Shown: positions 27,735 through 36,681, numbered from the stretch's first letter. The stretch is DNA of 64,000 bases from Lachnospiraceae bacterium (GCA_024403275.1 JAKSSD010000003.1:98894-162893); one strand, 5' to 3'. The notes: a model not told the origin generated them from the sequence alone. Program-made: numbers and translations.

Positions 27735-29001
27735 GAATGTAAGCCCCCACTACGTTAAGAAATTAATGTTCACAAAGAAAATGAAGAAGGATTATACAAT
27801 TCTTTCTCCAATGATGTGTCCAATTCATTTCAGACTTTTGAAGAAGGTATTTGAAAGAGTAGGATACAAGGTTGAACTTATGGAAAATGAAGGCCCTGAT
27901 GTAATTCAAAAAGGCCTTAAGTATGTTCATAATGATATCTGTTATCCCTGTTCACTTATAACAGGTCAGATGCTTGCTACAATGGAAAGTGGCAAATATG
28001 ATCCAGATAAGGTGGCAATGATTATCACACAGTCTGGTGGCGGATGTCGTGATTCGAATTATATTAACCTTATGAGAAAGGCATTTATCAGAGCTGGATA
28101 TCCAAATGTTCCATTTATTTCAGCTAATACCTGGAATATGGAATACGCTCCTGGTATTTTCCTCCCTCCAGTAACCTTGCTTCAGTCAGCAGCAGGCCTT
28201 GTATTTGGTGACTGCCTGACACTTTTATCTAATCAGGTTCGTCCTTATGAAGTGGTAAAGGGAAGCACAGATGCTTGTGTAGACAAATGGATAAGCTTTA
28301 TTTCAGATAAATTCTCTAAGGGTAGAGCATATACATTCAAAGCAATGAATAAATATCTTCAGGAAATGTGTAAAGATTTCTCTGAAATAGAGATCAATAA
28401 GGTTCCAAAGGTTAAGGTTGCAATTCTTGGTGAATTATATCTTAAATATTCAGTTCCAGGAAACAATCATCTTGAAGAGTTCCTTACTGAACAGGATTGC
28501 GAATATTATATTCCTACAGTTCTTGGATTTGGTGCATATAAGACAAATGGTGCTCTTGAGGACCTTAGAACTTATGGCGGACCATTATGGAAGAGAATTA
28601 TCATGGAAATTGTTATGAAATATTATTTCCATGTAGAAGATACTCTTATTAAAAATATTGAAAAATGGCCACAATTTATGGCCCCTAAGAGAGTTAATGA
28701 GTTAAAGAAACGTGCTAAAGGCGTTATTGATACTACAAATAGTATGGGTGAAGGCTGGTATCTTGCATCAGAAATGCTTGAACTTGCAGATCAGGGATAT
28801 GAAAATATTATCTGTGTTCAGCCATTCGGATGCTTACCTTGCCATGTTGCAGTTAAAGGTATGCTTAACAAAGTAAGAAGAATTGATCCAAGAATCAATT
28901 CAGTAGCAATAGAGTACGATCCAGGTGCTACGAAGGTTAATCAGGAGAACAGAATTAAACTGATGCTTGCCGTAGCTAAGGAGAAATTAACACGCGAATA
29001 A
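27727..29001 (+). CDS. plsR: HgdB-like 2-hydroxyacyl-CoA dehydratase-type protein, PlsR-like
   Basis: A protein of about 424 residues related to the B/D component of 2-hydroxyacyl-CoA dehydratases. Cysteines suited to bind an iron-sulfur cluster occur in SPMMCPIHFRLL, DICYPCSLITGQ, GGGCRDSNY and FGCLPCHVAVKG. No HgdA-like partner or CoA-transferase is nearby, which argues against 2-hydroxyglutarate fermentation and for the reductive lipid role proposed for PlsR. An ATG at 27718 has the AAGGGGG site touching it; the ATG at 27727, 9 bases from the site, is preferred and overlaps the upstream gene by 8 bases. Confidence 0.76.
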   Translation: MSKNVSPHYVKKLMFTKKMKKDYTILSPMMCPIHFRLLKKVFERVGYKVELMENEGPDVIQKGLKYVHNDICYPCSLITGQMLATMESGKYDPDKVAMIITQSGGGCRDSNYINLMRKAFIRAGYPNVPFISANTWNMEYAPGIFLPPVTLLQSAAGLVFGDCLTLLSNQVRPYEVVKGSTDACVDKWISFISDKFSKGRAYTFKAMNKYLQEMCKDFSEIEINKVPKVKVAILGELYLKYSVPGNNHLEEFLTEQDCEYYIPTVLGFGAYKTNGALEDLRTYGGPLWKRIIMEIVMKYYFHVEDTLIKNIEKWPQFMAPKRVNELKKRAKGVIDTTNSMGEGWYLASEMLELADQGYENIICVQPFGCLPCHVAVKGMLNKVRRIDPRINSVAIEYDPGATKVNQENRIKLMLAVAKEKLTRE

Positions 29002-29015
29002 TGATTGGGAGAGCT

Positions 29016-30221
29016 ATGCCAAATTACAATTCATTAAGTCAGGAAATACAGGATAGAATGATTGAAGATAAAGCAAACGGAAGACAAAATCCGTTTGCTT
29101 TTTGTGATGAAAAAGTAATAAGAAGAGAGATGGATCATGATATAGCAAATCTATGGAGACCAGCATTCGTAAGAGACGTCGAAAAGATAATTCACTGCCC
29201 TTATTATGGTCGTTATATGGACAAAACTCAGGTCTTTTCCTTCGTGAAGAATGATGATGTGTCAAGAAGAGCACTTCATGTGCAATATGTCTCGAGAGTG
29301 GCGAGAAATATAGGAAAAGCCTTAAAGTTAAATCTGGATTTAATAGAGGCACAGGCCCTTGGACACGATATTGGACATACTCCATTCGGCCATGCGGGTG
29401 AGAAAAAACTTAGCGAGCTTCTTTATGCAGATACAGGAAGATATTTTAATCATAATATTCACTCTGCGAGAGTTCTTGACAGAATTTTCCCTTGCAATTT
29501 ATCTCTTCAGACACTGGATGGAATCATCTGTCACAATGGTGAATTAGAGAGTCAGGAATATTCTCCAAAGCCTTACGATTCATTTGAGATATTTGATCAG
29601 AAAATGGAAGATTGTTATACGGACAAGGCAAATATCAAGAAATTAGTCCCAGCTACACTTGAGGGTTGTGTTGTCAGAGTGTCAGATATTATTGCTTATC
29701 TTGGAAAGGATAGACAGGATGCGATGAAGCTTGGACTCATTGACTCAGCATCTGTATTTGAAGGTGGGGCAATAGGAAGAAGTAATGCTGAAATTATTAA
29801 CAATATGATTGTCAATATAATAGAGAATAGTTACGGCAAATCTTACATTCAAATGGACGAAGAATATTTCACTGCATTTTCACATGCAAAAAGTGAAAAT
29901 TATGAGAAAATATATAATGATAAGTCAATGGAAAAGGTGTATAATGAAAAGGTATATCCGATGTTTGAAAAAATGTACACCGAGCTTTTAAAACAAGCTA
30001 AGGAAATGAACACTGAATCCATATTCTACAGGCATCATATGAAGTACATTATTGAGCAGACAAAGCCTTATAGAAGACTTAACGATTACAGGGATGAAAG
30101 ACCTGAAGATCTGGTAGTGGATTTTATGGCGAGTATGACTGATGATTACTTTGTAGATTTGTATTCATACCTTTTCCCAGATTCAAACATGAAGATTGAT
30201 TATAAAGGTTATTTTGACTAG
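29016..30221 (+). CDS. dGTPase-like HD-domain triphosphohydrolase
   Basis: A 401-residue HD-superfamily protein related to deoxyguanosinetriphosphate triphosphohydrolases. The metal motif is RVARNIGKAL followed by GHDIGHTPFGHAGE, and a later VVRVSDIIAYLGKDRQDA supplies the distal Asp. Members hydrolyse dNTPs to deoxynucleoside and tripolyphosphate; substrate range varies. An ATG at 29001 overlaps the preceding stop but has no Shine-Dalgarno site; the ATG at 29016 is preceded by GGGAGAG. The gene follows plsR in the same run. Confidence 0.85.
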   Translation: MPNYNSLSQEIQDRMIEDKANGRQNPFAFCDEKVIRREMDHDIANLWRPAFVRDVEKIIHCPYYGRYMDKTQVFSFVKNDDVSRRALHVQYVSRVARNIGKALKLNLDLIEAQALGHDIGHTPFGHAGEKKLSELLYADTGRYFNHNIHSARVLDRIFPCNLSLQTLDGIICHNGELESQEYSPKPYDSFEIFDQKMEDCYTDKANIKKLVPATLEGCVVRVSDIIAYLGKDRQDAMKLGLIDSASVFEGGAIGRSNAEIINNMIVNIIENSYGKSYIQMDEEYFTAFSHAKSENYEKIYNDKSMEKVYNEKVYPMFEKMYTELLKQAKEMNTESIFYRHHMKYIIEQTKPYRRLNDYRDERPEDLVVDFMASMTDDYFVDLYSYLFPDSNMKIDYKGYFD

Positions 30222-30251
30222 TTGTATTGAGCTTAATTAAGGGGAGCGACA

Positions 30252-32153
30252 ATGAAAAAGAAGATAGCTGTTTTGGCTAATTACTGGAGTTCGGATATTG
30301 TTGATATGTTTTTTGAGGGACTTACTAAATCAATTCCTGAGGAAAGCATGGATTTTTATGTTTTTGTAGCTGCTAATTCATATGGCAGAGATGAAAATAT
30401 AAACAGAAATGAGATGGAGGTTCACAACCTTCCATATCTTGAAGATTATGATGTAATTATCATTTTCTCACAAGGTCTTAACTCTGACGAACATAAACAG
30501 GATTTATATGATAAATGCAGTAAGCTTGATAAGCCTGTTATTCTTATTGGAGATAATTATCCTGGCTTCTATGGAATTACTGCTAATAACTATACAGGAA
30601 TGAGAGCCCTCGTTGAACATATCTATGAGAAGCATAATGCTAAGAAGTATTTCTTCATCGCAGGTGCACCAAGTAATCCTGACTCTGCATACAGACTTGA
30701 AGTAGTGCAGGAGTTTGCCAAAGAGAAGAATCTTGAATTTACAGATGATGATGTTTTCTACTCTAATTGGGAGCTTGGTCCAGTACACAATATTATCGTT
30801 GAGAAATATAAAACAAAAGAAGATCTTCCAGATGCTATTATATGTGCGAATGATTTTATCGCAATGAGCGTATGTAACGCTTTGGATTTAGCATCACTTA
30901 CATGTCCAGAGGATGTAATAATAACAGGATATGATAATGTTAGAAGTAACAAGATTTACTATCCTTCTATTAGTACAGTTGATCAGAATTATGGCAAGGC
31001 AGGAGAAAAGGCTGCAGAAATAATTCTTGGAATATTAGATGGTAAGACAGAAGTTTATTCAACTACAGTTGACACAGAATGTGTTATTGGCGAAAGCTGT
31101 GGATGTAAGAGTTTAGTGCATGAGAAGAATAGAAATAATTTCTGTCATAATAAAGTAGAAGATGAGTATATAGGTTTCTTTAGAAGAGGAAGATTATTTG
31201 ATCTTTCTCACGAGTTGAATGAAGCAGACAGATTTGCACAAATTGCTCCAAGACTTCAGAAGATTTTTTATAAGGATAATGGTTCGGAAGGTTCCTGCTT
31301 CCACATTATGATGGATACAAGATTTGGTAAACTTGCATATGAAGGCGTGGAACGTGTTGCGCCTAAGTATCAGTTTGCGGATGAATTTAAGGTAATTGTT
31401 TCCAAGATGGATGGAAGGATTGCTCAGGCCGAAAAATATCCAAGAAGGAATCTGGTACCAACCTATGATTCTTATGGAAAGAATAGAATGTTTATATTTA
31501 TGCCTATTTATTACAAGACATTTTCATGCGGATATTTATGTATGGAAGGTCCTCAGCAGTTTGGTAATGAATGGTATTGCAATGAATATTCAGAATGCAT
31601 AAATGAATCTATCAAGAATTTCATTAACAATATTCAGCTTTCAGCAGTTAATGATAAATTGTCAGCGATTATGCATACAGATCCAATGACAAGAGTTAAG
31701 AACAGAGCTGCATTTGAAGAATTTAAGGAACAACTCCAGCTTGAGTATGTTAAGAATCCTAATATGAAGTTCGGTATTGCTATGTTTGATATCAATAATC
31801 TTAAACAGATTAATGACATTTATGGACATGATTCTGGTGATCAGTATATTAAGAATTGTTGCCATCTAATCTGTAAAGTGTTTGAACATAGTGCTGTATT
31901 CAGATTGGGTGGAGATGAATTCCTCGCAATTTTAAAAGAAGGCAAAGATCTTGATAAATTAGATGAACTTAGAAAAATGTTCAATGAGAAGATGATAGAA
32001 AGCCAGAATGAAGAAGATGTTGTTGACAGATTATCGATTGCAAGTGGCTTTGGCTTCTCAGAAGAGATTACATTGGAAAGATACGAAGATATTTTCAAGA
32101 TTGCAGATGATAATATGTATAAGGTCAAGAAGATGATGAAAGGTCAGAATTAA
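30252..32153 (+). CDS. LacI-type sugar-binding fold fused to a GGDEF domain
   Basis: A 633-residue cytoplasmic protein without signal peptide or membrane segment. Residues 1-290 resemble the periplasmic-binding-like effector domain of LacI/GalR regulators (KKIAVLANYW, FIAGAPSNPDSAYRLE, DAIICANDFIAM, ITGYDN), but no helix-turn-helix precedes it. A Cys-containing linker (GESCGCKSL, about 280) and a GAF-like middle region follow. The GGDEF domain (about 470-633) has MTRVKNRAAF, FDINNLKQIND and an intact GGDEF motif near 554-558. It probably makes cyclic di-GMP in response to an intracellular ligand; the ligand is unknown. GGGGAG precedes the ATG. It ends the asnS-to-GGDEF run. Confidence 0.85.
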   Translation: MKKKIAVLANYWSSDIVDMFFEGLTKSIPEESMDFYVFVAANSYGRDENINRNEMEVHNLPYLEDYDVIIIFSQGLNSDEHKQDLYDKCSKLDKPVILIGDNYPGFYGITANNYTGMRALVEHIYEKHNAKKYFFIAGAPSNPDSAYRLEVVQEFAKEKNLEFTDDDVFYSNWELGPVHNIIVEKYKTKEDLPDAIICANDFIAMSVCNALDLASLTCPEDVIITGYDNVRSNKIYYPSISTVDQNYGKAGEKAAEIILGILDGKTEVYSTTVDTECVIGESCGCKSLVHEKNRNNFCHNKVEDEYIGFFRRGRLFDLSHELNEADRFAQIAPRLQKIFYKDNGSEGSCFHIMMDTRFGKLAYEGVERVAPKYQFADEFKVIVSKMDGRIAQAEKYPRRNLVPTYDSYGKNRMFIFMPIYYKTFSCGYLCMEGPQQFGNEWYCNEYSECINESIKNFINNIQLSAVNDKLSAIMHTDPMTRVKNRAAFEEFKEQLQLEYVKNPNMKFGIAMFDINNLKQINDIYGHDSGDQYIKNCCHLICKVFEHSAVFRLGGDEFLAILKEGKDLDKLDELRKMFNEKMIESQNEEDVVDRLSIASGFGFSEEITLERYEDIFKIADDNMYKVKKMMKGQN

Positions 32154-32223
32154 TATTTTGAAGGCAATAAAAGGAACTGTAGGTTGAAATAACCATAAAC
32201 TTTTGTCATAGAGAATAATATGT

Positions 32224-32260
32224 ACCCCTTTTGCTGGAAGGCCCAGTGAAAGGGGTTTTT
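32224..32260 (+). terminator. Terminator at the end of the asnS-GGDEF run
   Basis: A long, slightly imperfect hairpin (ACCCCTTT... paired with ...AAAGGGGT, inner CTGG / CCAG) is followed by five T residues. Confidence 0.85.
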
Positions 32261-32273
32261 AATACAATAAACA

Positions 32274-32302
32274 AAGAAAGACCCGGGGAATGGGTCTTTC
32301 TT
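32274..32302. terminator. Second strong hairpin, possible back-up terminator
   Basis: A perfect 11-bp stem (AAGAAAGACCC / GGGTCTTTCTT) with a 7-base loop lies 13 bases after the first terminator. The trailing T-tract is short, so it may stabilise the RNA end rather than terminate. Confidence 0.6.
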
Positions 32303-32498
32303 GTGAAATGAATAAAAGTATAAAAATACTAAAATGAGGAGCGCCACCTGTGTGGATTCCAAGTGGCATAAATAAAAATGATTTAATATGAATATAGATT
32401 TGCTTTGTGAAAAAAATATGAAGAAGGTGTGAAAAAGGAAACACAAATAAGTACTTGCAAAAGAAAGAGTCTCTGATAATAAAGATGGATTTTTAAGT

Positions 32499-32507
32499 TG
32501 ATATAAT
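32499..32507 (+). promoter_or_regulatory. Extended -10 promoter of the coiled-coil gene
   Basis: TGATATAAT, an extended -10 element identical to that of glgC, lies 80 bases before the start codon. No good -35 element is visible. Confidence 0.55.
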
Positions 32508-32586
32508 TTTAAAGAAATGATAAAATCATTAATAAATATGCAATAAATCGAAAACTATTTTTTGTTGGGGCAAAGGAGAGGTTTCC

Positions 32587-33693
32587 ATGGATAATTTTAC
32601 AGACAAGCTTGCACAGAGATTAAGTGCACAGGAAATGATAAAGGCTAATGCACAGGCAGAAGCTAATGAAATGCGCAGACTTCAGGAACAGGTTGCACAG
32701 TATGAAGCTATCCTTCAGGATATGCGTAAACTGAATTATAAGAATTCTGAACTTACAGATAAGATTAACGCTTTGGTTGATGAGTCTATCAGCAAGGTTC
32801 AGGAAAGTCATGCAGATGGTGAAGAAGGCGAAGAGGGTGAAGTTTCAAGACAGTTATCAAGTGAAATTATTAATGCTATTGATGAAGCATTAAGTAATCT
32901 TGATTCAACAGTAGGAACAGCACTTAATGAGTCTGTAAATAATACACTTATGGTTCCAGTAGATGAAATGAAACAGTCTACTATGGAAGTATCTGGTTCA
33001 GTTGCAGCTGTAAGACAGATTGCAGAAGATTTTAAGGGTTCAGCAGATGAAATCAGATACGCATCAGATCTTGTTAGAAGCAGTGCAGATGATGTTCGTA
33101 TAAGTGCAAATGAAGTTAAGAGTTCAGCAGAAGCGATGAGCTCATCTCTTGAAGGAATTGTAACTTCAAGCGAGGAAATCAAAGCAACTACTGTTGAATT
33201 GAAGAATTCTAATGATGAATTAAAAACAAGCGTTAAGACAAGTGTTGATAACGCTTTACTTGCAATAAGAAGAGAAAATAGAGAGATTGCGGATCACTTA
33301 GAGTACATCCGTTCCGGTATTGAGACAATCAATCGTCCAAGTGAGGAAGAAGAACTCATGAAGAGAGAAGAAGAGGAAAGAAAACTTCTCGAGGAACAGA
33401 TGAAGGAAGAAGCTCGTTTGGCAAGAGAAGAGGAAGACAAGAAAGCATTACGCGATATGTTCAAACAGGCTGATGATTTTGTACACAAAGAGAATGTTAA
33501 GGTATATCGTAACGTTCAGGCAGTCGTAGTTGATGAGTTTAAGAATCAGACTGAAGGTCTTACAAAGCATAATAGAGAGTTATATTCTATGCTTAAAGCT
33601 ACTAAGACAGCTGTTACTATAGCAATTGTTATTGGTGGAGCCAATATTTTATTGCTTGTATTTATCTTACTTCGTAGTTTGGGTATTATTTAG
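32587..33693 (+). CDS. Tail-anchored coiled-coil protein of unknown function
   Basis: A 368-residue protein not assigned to a named family. Residues 10-75 are a Glu/Gln-rich coiled coil. Residues 80-95 form an acidic Glu/Gly patch. Residues 120-235 carry Ser/Ala-rich heptad-like repeats (SSADDVRISANEV, KSSAEAMSSSLEG) recalling chemoreceptor signalling helices. Residues 250-290 are highly charged (EEEE / RKLLEEQ). One hydrophobic segment (about 341-365) ends the chain with a four-residue tail, so the body is expected in the cytoplasm. AAAGGAGAGG precedes the ATG. It lies 24 bases before an M23 endopeptidase gene, suggesting an envelope or division role, which is inference. Confidence 0.75.
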   Translation: MDNFTDKLAQRLSAQEMIKANAQAEANEMRRLQEQVAQYEAILQDMRKLNYKNSELTDKINALVDESISKVQESHADGEEGEEGEVSRQLSSEIINAIDEALSNLDSTVGTALNESVNNTLMVPVDEMKQSTMEVSGSVAAVRQIAEDFKGSADEIRYASDLVRSSADDVRISANEVKSSAEAMSSSLEGIVTSSEEIKATTVELKNSNDELKTSVKTSVDNALLAIRRENREIADHLEYIRSGIETINRPSEEEELMKREEEERKLLEEQMKEEARLAREEEDKKALRDMFKQADDFVHKENVKVYRNVQAVVVDEFKNQTEGLTKHNRELYSMLKATKTAVTIAIVIGGANILLLVFILLRSLGII

Positions 33694-33717
33694 GTATTCT
33701 AAGTTCCATTTTTAGAT

Positions 33718-35289
33718 ATGAGCAGAGTTACCCAACATAGTAAAAGAATAAGAGTTATATCTATGATGACAAGCCTATTTATATTACTTATAGGCTTGTT
33801 TTTGTTGCCTAATTTTACTACCTATTCTTCAGAGGGTGAGAATTTATTTACCATTTGGCTTTTTGGTGAAGAGATGGGTTCAGTAGAAGACCAGGAACTG
33901 GCTGAAGAGCTTATTGTAAAGGCAAGAAAAGAATTAGCGGCTAATAAAGATAATCTTTACATGATTGAAGATATGCATAAGGAAATCATTGGTGAAGAAT
34001 CTATTTATAAGAAGGCCGATGATGAGGATGAAGTATATAACAAGATTAAGAATACATTAAAGGCACATCAGAAGGAAACAATGATGAGAGCTTATATGGT
34101 TAAGGTAAATAATACAACAATTAACCTTGCTACAGCAGAAGAAGTTGATGAGCTTTTGACACGTGCTATTGCTAAATATGATGAGGACAATGAATACGAG
34201 GTTAAGACTGAAGTTAACGAAGACCGCGTTATGTCCACACTTACTGCAAGACTTTCAAGAAAAGACATAGATTATGATGTGCTTATGCTTGATTCAGGTG
34301 CAGAAAACGTATTTGGCAAGGATGTATCGGAATCAGAACTTATTGAATATCTTGATTTTGACGAGATTACTCAGGGTATTACTGACATCGGATTTGCAGA
34401 GGAAATTGAGGTTGCAGAAACTTATATTCCAAGAAGCGAAATCGTGGATGTTGATACAGCTTTGAGTTTGTTTACTGAAGAGCAGGAAGTACAGCAGATT
34501 TATGATGTTCAGCCTGGAGATACTCTTTCAGCTATTTCTAACAAGGTTGGAATTTCGATGGATGAATTGGTTGAACTTAACAGCCAGTATTTATCCAATT
34601 CTAACTCAACAATCAGAGCAGGACAGAGTTTGATTATCACAGTACCAGAACCTGAATTGTCTGTTCTTTGGACAAGAAGAGAAATTGTTGAAGAAAGCTA
34701 CGAAGCAGATGTAATCTATATCGATAATGATAGCTGGTATACAACCAAGCAGGTTACTCTTACAGAGCCATCAGCAGGCTTTAGAAAAGTAGTAAGTGAT
34801 GTTACTTACAAGAATGAAGCTGTTGTGGAAAGAGATATTGTTAAGGAAGAAGTATTAATTGAGGCGGTTGCCAAGGTCGTTGAAAGAGGAACCAAGGTAC
34901 CTCCTACATATATTAAGCCAATCTCCGGTGGTATTTTATCAAGTGGATTTGGTGGAAGAAGTTCACCTGGAGGACGTGGTTCAACTAACCATCAGGGTGT
35001 TGACTATGCTATTCCAAGTGGTTCTAGTGTATATGCAAGTAGTGGTGGTACAGTATCTGTTGCTGGATGGAGTGGTGGATATGGTTACTGCGTTCTTATT
35101 ACACATCCAGATGGATCCAAGACAAGATATGCCCACCTTAGCAAGGTACTTGTTTCAGTTGGACAGACAGTATCTCAGGGTGAGAAGATTGCTTTATCAG
35201 GTAATACTGGTATTTCAACAGGTCCACATCTCCATTTTGAGATTATTCTTAATGGAACACCTGTTAACCCATTGAATTACTTGAATTAA
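33718..35289 (+). CDS. LysM-G5-M23 peptidoglycan endopeptidase
   Basis: A 523-residue exported or membrane-anchored cell-wall hydrolase. One N-terminal hydrophobic segment (about 13-31) follows a basic start. A LysM domain (YDVQPGDTLSAISNKVGIS, about 262-310) binds glycan, and a G5-like domain (about 320-395) follows. The C-terminal M23 domain (about 400-523) has the zinc ligands HQGVDYA and GPHLHFE. Family members cut peptide cross-links. No Shine-Dalgarno site is visible before the ATG, unusual here, so translation may depend on coupling to the upstream gene. Confidence 0.88.
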   Translation: MSRVTQHSKRIRVISMMTSLFILLIGLFLLPNFTTYSSEGENLFTIWLFGEEMGSVEDQELAEELIVKARKELAANKDNLYMIEDMHKEIIGEESIYKKADDEDEVYNKIKNTLKAHQKETMMRAYMVKVNNTTINLATAEEVDELLTRAIAKYDEDNEYEVKTEVNEDRVMSTLTARLSRKDIDYDVLMLDSGAENVFGKDVSESELIEYLDFDEITQGITDIGFAEEIEVAETYIPRSEIVDVDTALSLFTEEQEVQQIYDVQPGDTLSAISNKVGISMDELVELNSQYLSNSNSTIRAGQSLIITVPEPELSVLWTRREIVEESYEADVIYIDNDSWYTTKQVTLTEPSAGFRKVVSDVTYKNEAVVERDIVKEEVLIEAVAKVVERGTKVPPTYIKPISGGILSSGFGGRSSPGGRGSTNHQGVDYAIPSGSSVYASSGGTVSVAGWSGGYGYCVLITHPDGSKTRYAHLSKVLVSVGQTVSQGEKIALSGNTGISTGPHLHFEIILNGTPVNPLNYLN

Positions 35290-35309
35290 GTTATTGTTTT
35301 GTGTATAAT
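35281..35309 (+). promoter_or_regulatory. Probable murA promoter
   Basis: TTGAAT (overlapping the end of the M23 gene), a 17-base spacer and a perfect TATAAT lie 38 bases before murA. Confidence 0.55.
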
Positions 35310-35346
35310 CTTTTAAGTTTGAAATAATAGTCCCACGAGGTAGTAA

Positions 35347-36618
35347 ATGGAACTTTACAGAATTAAGGGTGGCAAGCCTCTTTGCGGTACTGTAAATATC
35401 AGTGGTGCAAAGAATGCGGCTTTACCGATTTTGGCTGCCACAATCCTTACAGATGAGACAATTACATTAGAGAATGTTCCCAAAGTAAATGATACCAATA
35501 TAATGGTAGAAACTCTTCTTAATCTGGGTGCAAGCGTTGAATATATTGACGATAATACTTTGAAGATTAATACTTCAACAGTTAAAAAGTATTCGGTTGA
35601 TAATCCAAGCATTAAAAAGATTAGAGCATCTTACTATTTTGCAGGAGCTCTTCTTGGCAGATATAAGCAGGCAAGAGTGCCACTTCCAGGCGGATGTAAT
35701 ATCGGAGGAAGAGGACTCGATATGCATGAAAAAGGCTTTGAGGCACTTGGAGCAACAGTTGATATTACTGAGTCGGAAATCGTAGTTGATGCTACAAAGA
35801 CAGGACTTTATGGTACAAAGATGTACATGGATAAGGTATCTGTTGGAGCTACAATCAATATTATGCTTGCAGCAGTCCTTACACCAGGTAAGACAGTTAT
35901 TGAAGGAGCAGCTAAAGAGCCTCACGTAGTAGATGTGGCTAACTTTATAAATGGTATCGGTGGCCATATTACTGGTGCTGGTACAGATAAGATCAGAATT
36001 AATGGTGTACCTGCTTTACACGGTGGTACTTATGCAGTAATTCCTGATCAGATTGAAGCTGGAACATTTATGATGGCAGCAGCCATTACTCATGGGGATA
36101 TCGTAGTAGATAATGTTATTCCTACTCACCTTGATAGTATTTCTTCAAAACTCAAGGAAATAGGATGTAAAATTATAGAATCAGATGAAAATGTAAGAGT
36201 AATCGGACCTGAAGGAAGACTTAAGAGAACACAGGTTAAGACTCTTCCATATCCAGGATTCCCTACAGATATGCAGCCACAGATTTCAGTGGCACTTGGA
36301 CTTGCAGATGGATGCAGTACAGTAGTTGAGTCTATTTTCGATAACAGATTTATGTATGTTAACGAACTTAAGAAAATGGGCTGTAATATTGTAGTAGATG
36401 AATGTACTACTGCTTACATCGAAGGTGTTGAGTACTATCAGGGAGCAAACATTACATCACCTGATTTAAGAGCTGGTGCGGCACTTGTTTTAGCTGCTTT
36501 GTCAGCCAATGGACAGTCAGAAATCGATGGTATCGAGTATATTGAAAGAGGCTATGAGAATTTTGATAAAAAATTAAGACTTCTTGGTGCAGATATCGAA
36601 AAGATTTCAAGAGAATAA
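35347..36618 (+). CDS. murA: UDP-N-acetylglucosamine 1-carboxyvinyltransferase
   Basis: A 423-residue cytoplasmic enzyme transferring enolpyruvate from PEP to UDP-GlcNAc, the first committed step of peptidoglycan synthesis and the target of fosfomycin. ISGAKNAALPIL near the N-terminus contains the conserved Lys-Asn. The catalytic loop is PLPGGCNIGGRGLDMH with the active Cys retained, though GGRGLD replaces the more usual GARPVD. TDMQPQ and RAGAALVLAAL are typical. Two MurA forms are common in Firmicutes and the sequence alone does not show which this is. A strong terminator follows. Confidence 0.92.
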   Translation: MELYRIKGGKPLCGTVNISGAKNAALPILAATILTDETITLENVPKVNDTNIMVETLLNLGASVEYIDDNTLKINTSTVKKYSVDNPSIKKIRASYYFAGALLGRYKQARVPLPGGCNIGGRGLDMHEKGFEALGATVDITESEIVVDATKTGLYGTKMYMDKVSVGATINIMLAAVLTPGKTVIEGAAKEPHVVDVANFINGIGGHITGAGTDKIRINGVPALHGGTYAVIPDQIEAGTFMMAAAITHGDIVVDNVIPTHLDSISSKLKEIGCKIIESDENVRVIGPEGRLKRTQVKTLPYPGFPTDMQPQISVALGLADGCSTVVESIFDNRFMYVNELKKMGCNIVVDECTTAYIEGVEYYQGANITSPDLRAGAALVLAALSANGQSEIDGIEYIERGYENFDKKLRLLGADIEKISRE

Positions 36619-36637
36619 AAGCAATAGATAAATATTT

Positions 36638-36681
36638 GACCACAATGACGTAGATAAATTCTGTATCATTGTGGTCTTTTT
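36638..36681 (+). terminator. Terminator after murA
   Basis: A perfect 11-bp stem (GACCACAATGA / TCATTGTGGTC) with a 17-base loop is followed by five T residues. Confidence 0.88.

Larger units (their letters stand above)
32154..32586 (+). other. Intergenic region with three hairpins and a promoter
   Basis: This 433-base stretch has no credible gene; the minus-strand open frames lack ribosome binding sites and family features. It holds a terminator (32224-32260), a second strong hairpin (32274-32302), a weaker hairpin GCCAC / GTGGC (32343-32367) and an extended -10 promoter for the coiled-coil gene. Confidence 0.75.

Noticed and set aside
24774-29001. 2-hydroxyglutaryl-CoA dehydratase system for amino acid fermentation
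   Set aside because: There is an activase-like and an HgdB-like gene but no HgdA-like subunit, CoA-transferase or decarboxylase. The activase is duplicated and fused to DUF2229, which fits PlsA better.
32150-32446. Overlapping minus-strand open frames in the intergenic region
   Set aside because: They run through two hairpin terminators, are Phe/Leu-rich from AT-rich sequence, and lack ribosome binding sites.
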